Shown: piece by piece, positions 1 through 5,063 of the stretch
How the letters are laid out: every line of letters starts with the position of its first letter
Position numbering within the stretch: the stretch's first letter is position 1
From: Bacteroidales bacterium
Lineage (GTDB): Bacteria; Bacteroidota; Bacteroidia; Bacteroidales; Muribaculaceae
Reading direction: 5' to 3'
Assembly (NCBI GenBank): GCA_004555955.1
Contig: SFJG01000081.1
Span: 1-8,792, forward strand
DNA length: 8,792 bases
Program-made: the position numbers and the translations under genes
Notes under the pieces: generated by a model
The model's database searches: none
Seen by the model: the letters and a program-made list of their open reading frames with translations, nothing else
What the model was told of the DNA's origin: nothing

Positions 1-628
1 AAGCGATATCGCCTTTTGTCTTTTTGCCTTTGAGCGTTTTGTATTTGACGTTGGACACCATGAGCAAGCCGACGGCGATGGCGACGACGCATAGCGTATT
101 GAGTTCGAAGGGCGTCGAGGGCATGATCTGCGTGTCGATGCAAGCCAAGACGATGGCTGCGAGGCAGGCCGCGCCGGCGGGCGATGGTATGCCTTTGAAG
201 AACGTCTGGACGCCTTCATCTGGGGCTTCGATGTTGAATCGCGCGAGTCGCAGGAGGGCACCGCACGCATAAATGAAGCTCGCGATGAGCCCAAAGATAC
301 CGGCTTCGTTGAGTGCAAAGCCGTAGATCAGGAGCGCGGGGGCGATCCCGAAACTGACGCAGTCGGAGAGGCTGTCGAGCTCCATGCCAAATTTCGTCGA
401 CGTCTTTGTCCAGCGAGCGACTTTGCCGTCGAAAGTGTCGAAGACGATGCTGCCGATAATCGCGATTGCCGCGTATTGGAGCAGCAGTAGCCGTTCATCG
501 CCTTGGAGTGCTTGCGATTTGAAGACGAAAGACATCGACAAGAACGCGCAAAAGACCGATCCCAAGGTGACGAGGCTCGGCAATGCAAAGCGCGCTTTTT
601 TAATCTTTTTAATTCTCCCTTCTACCAT
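1..628 (-). CDS. pssA: CDP-alcohol phosphatidyltransferase, probable phosphatidylserine synthase (3' end beyond window)
   Basis: This integral membrane enzyme is predicted to transfer the phosphatidyl group of CDP-diacylglycerol to serine, the first step toward phosphatidylethanolamine. Translating the minus strand from the ATG at 628 gives about 209 residues with no stop before the left edge. The family signature D-x2-D-G-x2-A-R-x8-G-x3-D-x3-D is complete: D64, D67, G68, A71, R72, G81, D85 and D89. The N-terminal LPSLVTLGSVFC segment matches the first helix of PssA-type proteins, and further hydrophobic stretches follow (about residues 47-63, 94-105 and 108-122). An AGGA lies about 11 nt before the ATG, a weak ribosome site; a better GAAGGGAG sits just inside the frame but leads to no standard start. 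The gene is divergent from the asparagine-synthetase-like gene. Serine specificity is inferred from overall resemblance; another CDP-alcohol transferase, such as phosphatidylglycerophosphate synthase, is possible. Confidence 0.9.
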   Translation of the reverse strand, partial: MVEGRIKKIKKARFALPSLVTLGSVFCAFLSMSFVFKSQALQGDERLLLLQYAAIAIIGSIVFDTFDGKVARWTKTSTKFGMELDSLSDCVSFGIAPALLIYGFALNEAGIFGLIASFIYACGALLRLARFNIEAPDEGVQTFFKGIPSPAGAACLAAIVLACIDTQIMPSTPFELNTLCVVAIAVGLLMVSNVKYKTLKGKKTKGDIA

Positions 629-662
629 GCGAGAAAAATCCTTTTAGTCGTATACTGTGCAG

Positions 663-686
663 ATCGGTAGTAAAATGACTACCGAT
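663..686. promoter_or_regulatory. 24-bp perfect inverted repeat, candidate operator between divergent genes
   Basis: Nine-base arms (ATCGGTAGT and ACTACCGAT) flank a 6-nt centre. It lies 35 bp upstream of the pssA start and 74 bp upstream of the asparagine-synthetase-like start, so one dimeric regulator could act on both genes. No T-run follows on either strand, which argues against a terminator. A TATACT box at 651-656 resembles a plus-strand -10 element, but I see no convincing -35 partner. The operator role is inferred from position and symmetry. Confidence 0.5.
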
Positions 687-734
687 TCGCGGCCCGAAAC
701 CTACGACATATCTATGCGCATGGCAACTATTTGA
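675..734 (+). CDS. Possible 19-aa leader or upstream ORF
   Basis: A short open frame (ATG at 675, TGA at 732-734) encodes 19 residues, MTTDSRPETYDISMRMATI, and ends 25 nt before the ATG of the asparagine-synthetase-like gene. Its start codon lies at the centre of the inverted repeat at 663-686, with only a weak GGTAG upstream. It is too short and lacks the usual features of a lasso precursor, such as a Thr near the leader end and a core Gly followed by an Asp or Glu acceptor. It could be an upstream regulatory ORF or chance; nothing shows that it is translated. Confidence 0.15.
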   Translation: MTTDSRPETYDISMRMATI

Positions 735-759
735 ACCCCCATTGAAATTAGAGAACACG

Positions 760-2541
760 ATGGCAGACTTCATCATCACGACAGATCGTTCGCTTCCTCT
801 TGCACTTGGCCAATCTTGGACGCCAGTGTATTCGACGTCGCGTTATTGTTTGGCGATCGAGGCGACGCCTACGCCGCACGATATTGCCCATCTCTATGAG
901 TCGCCCTATATCGTCGTGGCGTTGTCGCATACCGATACGCCGCGCGACGTATGGCGAGCGATGCGATCGCCCAAAGACGGCGATAGTCGTCATTTTATCG
1001 ACGCGCTCGGCGTTTGTGCGGGCATTGTATGGAATACCGAGACCGATGAATTTTGCGTCTTTCGCGACAAATTCGGATGGATTCCGATATTGGCGACGGA
1101 ATATGGCGACTATTTGAGCATCACATCGTCGCCGCAGGCGCATGCACATATCAATGCGCAGCGCGATATCGATGAGAATTGGTTTGCGCGGTTTCTGTAT
1201 GGATCGAACGAGACGCGGCGCAATGACGTCTGGCGTCAAACGTCGCGGCTATATCCGGGCGAAGTGAGGCTTTGGGGCGGGAGTGATTTAGGGGCGTTTT
1301 TGGATCCTTTTGGCGGTGGCCGAGGGTGCGGGGGCGTGGAGAGCGGTGTCGATGCGCGTTCGGATATGTATTGGCATCGTCGTCGTTATGCGCCGTTAGA
1401 TATTTCGTTCGACGAGGCAGTCGAAGCGTTACGGGCATGTCATGCGCGTGCGATTGGTCGGATACCGACGACGAAGCCGCCGGTTTTTACGCTATCGGGT
1501 GGGCTCGATTCGACGAGCATCGTTGCCGCATACGCGCGAGCGACGGGGGCGACGCGCGAGCACCCGATCGAAACGTTTTCGCTCTTGTCGTCGCGACATG
1601 CGTCGTGCGATGAATCGACCGAAATCGACGTCTTGGCGCAGGCGTTGCCCATCACGGCGCATCGCCTCGATATGGGGTTGAGAACCGACATCGGCGACGA
1701 TGTGATCGCTTCGAATGCTCATGGCTATGGGCCGATATGTAGCCCAGGGCTCGAAATCAACCTCTGGACTTATCGCCAAATGGCGCCGCAGCCCTACAGC
1801 CGTACGATCATCACTGGGTATGGTGGCAACTTCATCGTCAAAGCGCGTGTCGAAGCCATATTGGGCGATTTATGGAAATATAGAAAATTTGGCGAACTAT
1901 TGAACTATGCGAATAATATTCGCTTTTCGACATATCGATATTTGGCAAAACGATATATTACATATTTATTGGCAAAGTATTTTGGCATACATAAAACGAA
2001 CACGAGTGAAGCAATCGTTCGGAAAGTATGCAATCGCGAATTTTGGATGCGCAATGAAAATCCGATGTTTGACAATATATTCACATCGACGCAATACCAA
2101 GAGCGAGCATCTATGCCGCTTTGCGACGAATGGGAATATATGATGCGAGCGATTGATATAACGGCACGAATGTCGAAACAATACTTTTACGATCCGTTAT
2201 TCGATGCAGAATTATACGATTTTTGTGCACAAATACCGCCGCATTATTGGGATTATGGCGGCAAAGACAGGGCAGTATATCGGGCGGCATTTATGCCACT
2301 TTTGCCCGAGGCGATACGAACGCACCCGAAAGTTCAATCATTCGACGAAGCAATCGTCGATATCGTGAACAAAAACATGGCGCGATTTGGCGTCGATTTC
2401 AATGTTGCAAGTCGCGACCCGTCGATCATCGATCGAACGGAGCTGAAAAAGATGCAAAGCGATTTCGTCGAACGTCGCCAGACGGAGCATTTGAGCGACG
2501 TATGGCGCCCGACAGCTGTCGATTGGTGGTTGCGCGCGTAG
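760..2541 (+). CDS. Asparagine-synthetase-like ATP-PPi enzyme, lasso-cyclase-like, degenerate glutaminase domain
   Basis: This 593-residue protein has the two-domain layout of asparagine synthetase B and its relatives, beta-lactam synthetase and lasso-peptide cyclase, which adenylate a carboxylate and then form an amide. The N-terminal part resembles the class II amidotransferase fold (RDKFG near residue 102, and the YPGE segment before the linker). However, it begins Met-Ala-Asp, so the Cys2 nucleophile needed to hydrolyse glutamine is missing. A Gly-rich linker lies near residues 173-200. The synthetase domain carries the PP-loop SGGLDS at about 246-251 and the late GGKDRAVYR segment that fits the ATP-binding Lys region. 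The usual G-x-G-x-D-E motif reads GYGGNF (about 353-358), losing both acids. An upstream in-frame TTG at 742 would add six residues; I prefer the ATG at 760, although neither has a strong ribosome site. No lasso precursor, RRE protein or transglutaminase-like protease is beside it. Family call is firm; the substrate is unknown. Confidence 0.85.
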   Translation: MADFIITTDRSLPLALGQSWTPVYSTSRYCLAIEATPTPHDIAHLYESPYIVVALSHTDTPRDVWRAMRSPKDGDSRHFIDALGVCAGIVWNTETDEFCVFRDKFGWIPILATEYGDYLSITSSPQAHAHINAQRDIDENWFARFLYGSNETRRNDVWRQTSRLYPGEVRLWGGSDLGAFLDPFGGGRGCGGVESGVDARSDMYWHRRRYAPLDISFDEAVEALRACHARAIGRIPTTKPPVFTLSGGLDSTSIVAAYARATGATREHPIETFSLLSSRHASCDESTEIDVLAQALPITAHRLDMGLRTDIGDDVIASNAHGYGPICSPGLEINLWTYRQMAPQPYSRTIITGYGGNFIVKARVEAILGDLWKYRKFGELLNYANNIRFSTYRYLAKRYITYLLAKYFGIHKTNTSEAIVRKVCNREFWMRNENPMFDNIFTSTQYQERASMPLCDEWEYMMRAIDITARMSKQYFYDPLFDAELYDFCAQIPPHYWDYGGKDRAVYRAAFMPLLPEAIRTHPKVQSFDEAIVDIVNKNMARFGVDFNVASRDPSIIDRTELKKMQSDFVERRQTEHLSDVWRPTAVDWWLRA

Positions 2542-2558
2542 CGCGCCCCAGAAGTCGT

Positions 2559-2590
2559 GTTTGTCTCTTTCATGGGTGAAAGAGACAAAC
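2559..2590 (+). terminator. Perfect 13-bp hairpin just after the asparagine-synthetase-like gene, possible terminator
   Basis: GTTTGTCTCTTTC and its exact complement enclose the 6-nt loop ATGGGT, starting 17 nt after the stop codon. It is the first copy of the following 43-bp array and the only one besides the last with a fully paired long stem. It is A/T-rich and lacks a U-tract, so a transcript-stabilising or 3'-end-processing role is as likely as intrinsic termination. Confidence 0.4.
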
Positions 2591-2861
2591 TATGGGGTAG
2601 GGTTGGGCTATTTCATGGGTGAAAGAGACAAACCATGGGGTAGGGTTGGGCTCTTTCGGGAGTGAAAGAGACAAACCATGGGGTAGGGTTGGGCTATTTC
2701 ATGGGTGAAAGAGACAAACCATGGGGTGGGGTTGGGCTATTTCATGGGTGAAAGAGACAAACCATGGGGTGGGGTTGGGCTATTTCATGGGTGAAAGAGA
2801 CAAACTATGGGGTAGGGTTGGTCTCTTTCATGGGTGAAAGAGACCAACCATGAGGTGGGGC
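2565..2861 (+). repeat. Tandem array 1: seven copies of a 43-bp hairpin repeat
   Basis: Copies start at 2565, 2608, 2651, 2694, 2737, 2780 and 2823, exactly 43 bp apart; the last is partial and diverges after about 2861. Each has a stem on ATGGGT (gggagt in copy 3) formed by CTCTTTC or CTATTTC with GAAAGAG, then CAAAC, an ATGGGG and a GGGTTGG tract. Copies 4 and 5 are identical, a sign of recent expansion. Copies 1 and 7 have perfect 13- and 14-bp stems; the others contain purine mismatches. Each unit gives three closely spaced G-runs, and the next copy's ATGGG supplies a fourth, so a G-quadruplex on the plus strand is conceivable. The period is not a multiple of three and I see no protein here. 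Confidence 0.97.
2816..2849 (+). repeat. Perfect 14-bp hairpin closing array 1
   Basis: GGTTGGTCTCTTTC pairs exactly with GAAAGAGACCAACC across an ATGGGT loop. Relative to the consensus unit, two left-arm changes (G to T, A to C) and one right-arm change (A to C) repair all three mismatches. It marks the downstream edge of the array, mirroring the perfect hairpin at the upstream edge. Confidence 0.9.
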
Positions 2862-2873
2862 TACTCGCGCCCC

Positions 2874-2930
2874 TGACCTCATTCCCGGCCTATCGGCCCC
2901 CCCCTCTCCATAAATGGAGAGGGGGGGAAT
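2874..2930 (+). repeat. REP-like palindromic element, copy 1
   Basis: The element begins TGACCTCA and ends in a palindrome at 2898-2927: a C-run plus TCTCCAT, AA, then ATGGAGA plus a G-run, with 14-bp arms. Two more copies with the same TGACCTCA head and CTCCATAAATGGAG core lie at 4903 and 4971, all in one orientation. This pyrimidine/purine palindrome style is known from dispersed intergenic repeats in many bacteria; I infer a REP-type, non-coding family. It sits between arrays 1 and 2, beyond the 3' end of the PLP-enzyme gene. Confidence 0.85.
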
Positions 2931-2948
2931 TGGGTTGGAGTGGGGCTA

Positions 2949-3206
2949 GAGGGCGTATTGAGCCCCGAATGGGGCGAAATAGCCCGACAAAGAGGGCGTA
3001 TTGAGCCCCGAATGGGGCGAAATAGCCCGACGAAGAGGGCGTATTGAGCCCCGAATGGGGCGAAATAGCCCGACAAAGAGGGCGTATTGAGCCCCGAATG
3101 GGGCGAGATAGCCCGACAAAGAGGGCGTATTGAGCCCCGAATGGGGCGAGATAGCCCGACAAAGAGGGCGTATTGAGCACCGAATGGGGCGAGATAGCCC
3201 GACGAA
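2949..3206 (+). repeat. Tandem array 2: six copies of a structured 43-bp repeat
   Basis: Copies start at 2949, 2992, 3035, 3078, 3121 and 3164, exactly 43 bp apart, with almost no divergence. Each unit folds as basal stem GGGC/GCCC, a bulged G, TATT with AATA or GATA, a tandem GA/GA mismatch, then GCCCC/GGGGC capped by GAAT. About 8 nt (GACAAAGA or GACGAAGA) separate hairpins. Copies 1-3 read GAAATA and copies 4-6 GAGATA; the A to G change keeps pairing as G-U if the plus strand is the RNA. All three minus-strand frames are open through the array, so long but meaningless open frames cross it. The last copy abuts the hairpin at 3203. Confidence 0.97.
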
Positions 3207-3228
3207 GTTGCGCATTGGCGCAACTTCG
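3203..3228. terminator. Perfect 11-bp hairpin at the edge of array 2
   Basis: CGAAGTTGCGC and its exact complement enclose ATTG. The left arm overlaps the last four bases of the final array copy. The hairpin lies 75 nt beyond the stop of the minus-strand PLP-enzyme gene, and no T-run follows on the minus strand. It could be a weak terminator or 3'-end stabiliser of that gene, or a structural boundary of the array. Confidence 0.45.
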
Positions 3229-3258
3229 CGCGCCCGTATGCAGAAGGCATAGGGCGCG
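3229..3258. terminator. Second GC-rich hairpin downstream of the PLP-enzyme gene
   Basis: CGCGCCC pairs with GGGCGCG, then, after one bulged G, TATGC pairs with GCATA around an AGAAG loop. It starts one base after the preceding hairpin and about 45 nt past the stop of the PLP-enzyme gene, making it the nearest stem-loop for a 3' end. No U-tract follows on the minus strand, so this is a candidate only. Confidence 0.45.
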
Positions 3259-3302
3259 TTTAGGCGGAGTCGGGGTGGGGGAGTCGCGGGGCGTGTGCGC
3301 GA

Positions 3303-4766
3303 TTAGCGTTCGATCCCGGTGAAATAGAGTGCGACGTTTTCGAATTCGGCGATGGCGTTGGCTCGTTTCATGAGCATGAGGCCGGCGAGGCCTGCGCTGC
3401 CCGTGGCCGATGGGGTGATTTGCGTGTGCGTATGCGCGAGTTTGTGGGCATCGGCGAGTAGCGTTTCGTCGGCGACGAGTGGGATGCCGCCGGTGCGTAG
3501 CATGGTGCAAACGATGTTGTACCAGTCGTAAGTTTCGTCGTCGAGAATGCCGTGTGCGATGGAGTGTGGAGCGTCTTCCCAGGGCCACATGAAGAGGTGT
3601 TTGTTGGCGGCGGCGTATCGGACGGCGGATTGAACGGCGGTGGAGTCCCAAGCGGCGCGAATGCAGTCTGCCATGACGAGGAGTTGTGCGATGTTTTCGG
3701 CGCTGTGGTCGTTGGCGCGTTGTTCGAACGATAGGTCGTCTTGGTAGGCGTTGAGTTGTGGGAATGGTTTGTCGTGTAGTCGAGCGTCGATGACGCGGAC
3801 GAGTCGGTCGTAGGCGCGAGCGAGTGGGAATGCGCCGCGCGTTTGGACGGTGTGGAATCGCGGTAGAACGGCGAGGGGCTCGTGTCGCATGACTTCTGCG
3901 AGAGCTTGTGCGGAGCTCGAGGCGAGTGCGCCGCCGCCGACTTGAACGAACATGTGGTGGCATGTTTGGTTTTCGGCGTGCCATCGGTCGAAGATTTCGT
4001 ATGCGAGTGTTTCGCCGCCTTCGATGGTGAGCCCGTTGTCGGGTCCTTGGCATGTGAAAGGGATGGCGCCGTTGGCGACGGCTTCGAGAGAGCGGAGGTA
4101 GCATGGGTCACCCAATTCGCCTTCGCGTCGCTCGCAGATGTGCAAGTTTGCGCCGAGCGTTTTGAGTCGTTCGACGACGCTGGGTTCGGCGTCGGTTGGG
4201 ATGAAGACTTCGAGTTGTGCGCCTGCGGCTTTGCAGACGACGGCGGCGGCTAGTGCGGCGTTTCCGCAGCTGGCGATGGCAAATGGGGCTTTGAGGGAGG
4301 CGGGCGAGAGATTGAGCAAGACGCCGAAGAGATGGCGTGCTTTGTGCGAGCCTGCGACGTTGTGTGTTTCGTCTTTGACGAAGAGTTTTTGGAGCGGATC
4401 GAGACCGATGGCGTTGGCCAGGTTGGTTTCGATGGTCAGGGGAGTTTCGGCGAAGCCCGTGCCGTCGATGGCTTGGAGTGCGCCGTCGAGTCGGGCGATG
4501 CGCTCGAGGTAGTCTATGTCGGTGTGGTGCGAATTGAGGCAACGGTGATAGCCCAAGAGGCGGTGGCGATAGCGAACGAATGGATTGTTCGAATCTTCGA
4601 GTTTACTGCGTTGCCAGAGTGGCGTCGTGACGACGTGTTTTTTCTGAAGGATATGGTTGACTTCGGGCATGCATTCGCGATTTGGACACGAAAAAGTCGC
4701 CGAATCATAGGCGTGTACGCGCGTTCCACAGCCGATACAAGACATATAATGGTGCTGAGGTATCAT
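3303..4766 (-). CDS. Threonine-synthase-like PLP-dependent enzyme with N-terminal Cys4 zinc-ribbon
   Basis: This is a 487-residue fold-type II PLP enzyme. The Schiff-base lysine is K142 in the segment FVKDETHNVAGSHKAR; GNAALA (168-173) is the substrate-side loop, VGGGAL (276-281) binds the PLP phosphate, and TGSAGLAG near the C-terminus supplies the residue that contacts the pyridine nitrogen. Cys10, Cys13, Cys27 and Cys32 form a CxxC/Cx4C pattern typical of a small zinc-ribbon, seen ahead of the catalytic domain in some threonine synthases. The start is the ATG at 4766, preceded by GGAGG at 4 nt; a GTG at 4814 has no ribosome site. The family makes threonine from phosphohomoserine or runs related beta-replacement and lyase reactions. 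No hom or thrB neighbour is present, so the substrate is unsure. The gene stands alone, flanked on both sides by REP-like elements. Confidence 0.85.
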   Translation of the reverse strand: MIPQHHYMSCIGCGTRVHAYDSATFSCPNRECMPEVNHILQKKHVVTTPLWQRSKLEDSNNPFVRYRHRLLGYHRCLNSHHTDIDYLERIARLDGALQAIDGTGFAETPLTIETNLANAIGLDPLQKLFVKDETHNVAGSHKARHLFGVLLNLSPASLKAPFAIASCGNAALAAAVVCKAAGAQLEVFIPTDAEPSVVERLKTLGANLHICERREGELGDPCYLRSLEAVANGAIPFTCQGPDNGLTIEGGETLAYEIFDRWHAENQTCHHMFVQVGGGALASSSAQALAEVMRHEPLAVLPRFHTVQTRGAFPLARAYDRLVRVIDARLHDKPFPQLNAYQDDLSFEQRANDHSAENIAQLLVMADCIRAAWDSTAVQSAVRYAAANKHLFMWPWEDAPHSIAHGILDDETYDWYNIVCTMLRTGGIPLVADETLLADAHKLAHTHTQITPSATGSAGLAGLMLMKRANAIAEFENVALYFTGIER

Positions 4767-4833
4767 GAAGCCTCCGAGGAATGTTGAAATGCCAAAGGTA
4801 CCGAGTGCGCACACGGAGGCGTCTCTGGTACCT
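4767..4833 (-). promoter_or_regulatory. Leader of the PLP-enzyme gene with possible Shine-Dalgarno masking
   Basis: On the minus strand the ribosome site CGGAGGC (plus 4770-4776) is exactly complementary to GCCTCCG (plus 4814-4820) 37 nt upstream. That upstream segment lies in the loop of an AGGTACC/GGTACCT inverted repeat (4796-4802 with 4827-4833). The two pairings could compete, giving open and closed forms for translation control. A ligand-binding aptamer is not evident. This is inference from complementarity only. Confidence 0.3.
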
Positions 4834-4902
4834 CAAAATTCGAATCGTATTTACAACGAATTCGGACGACTCGCAAACCCGAATCACCTTAAAAAGATCC
4901 CC

Positions 4903-4944
4903 TGACCTCACCCCCTAGCCCTCTCTCCATAAATGGAGAGAGGG
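4903..4944 (+). repeat. REP-like palindromic element, copy 2
   Basis: Same TGACCTCA head as copies 1 and 3, then a 12-bp-arm palindrome at 4919-4944 (CCCTCTCTCCAT, AA, and the complement). It lies between the PLP-enzyme leader and the 3' end of the propeller gene. The extra CT in the arm is matched by an extra AG on the other side, so symmetry is kept. Confidence 0.85.
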
Positions 4945-4949
4945 AATAG

Positions 4950-4969
4950 ACGCCCGCCGCGGCGGGCGT
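4950..4969. terminator. GC-rich 20-bp perfect palindrome, candidate terminator
   Basis: ACGCCCGCCG followed by CGGCGGGCGT forms a very stable stem between REP-like copies 2 and 3. On the plus strand a short T-run (4969-4971) follows, but no plus-strand gene precedes it. For the minus-strand amidase-propeller operon it lies about 95 nt past the last stop and is followed by only a weak T-rich stretch. A terminator is plausible for either direction. Confidence 0.4.
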
Positions 4970-4970
4970 T

Positions 4971-5024
4971 TGACCTCACCCCCGGCATATTGGCAACCCC
5001 CTCTCCATAAATGGAGAGGGGGGC
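4971..5024 (+). repeat. REP-like palindromic element, copy 3
   Basis: The TGACCTCA head at 4971 leads to a palindrome at 4997-5022 (CCCCCTCTCCAT, AA, and the complement). It follows copy 2 directly, separated only by the GC-rich hairpin, making a short REP cluster about 40 nt beyond the stop of the propeller gene. The head-to-palindrome spacer differs in sequence and length from copy 2 but resembles copy 1. Confidence 0.85.
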
Positions 5025-5063
5025 ATTTGTGGTGGGCAGGGGCAAGGAGAGGGCGGAAGGGAA

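Noticed and set aside
2592..2822. Telomere-like GGGGTAGGGTTGGG repeats
   Set aside because: The motif is part of a longer 43-bp internal repeat in a bacterial-style gene context, not a chromosome end.
2565..2861. Integron attC sites, because GTTGGGC fits the GTTRRRY core in each unit
   Set aside because: No matching RYYYAAC inverse core is correctly placed on the same strand, there are no cassette ORFs between repeats, and the spacing is too short.
2565..3206. CRISPR array
   Set aside because: Units are directly adjacent with no variable spacers, both arrays are 43-bp tandem repeats throughout, and no cas gene is present.
2890..4104. Long minus-strand open frames crossing array 2 and continuing antisense-frame through the PLP-enzyme gene
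   Set aside because: The 43-bp unit has no stop in any minus-strand frame, so it opens all three automatically; the extension is a shadow frame of the PLP-enzyme gene, Arg-rich and without domain features.
4767..4814. GTG start at 4814 for the PLP enzyme
   Set aside because: No ribosome site precedes it and it would place extra residues ahead of the Cys4 motif; the ATG at 4766 has GGAGG directly upstream.
2874..5024. Composite transposon bounded by the REP-like elements
   Set aside because: There is no transposase or recombinase gene between or beside them, and no target-site duplication or terminal inverted-repeat arrangement is visible.
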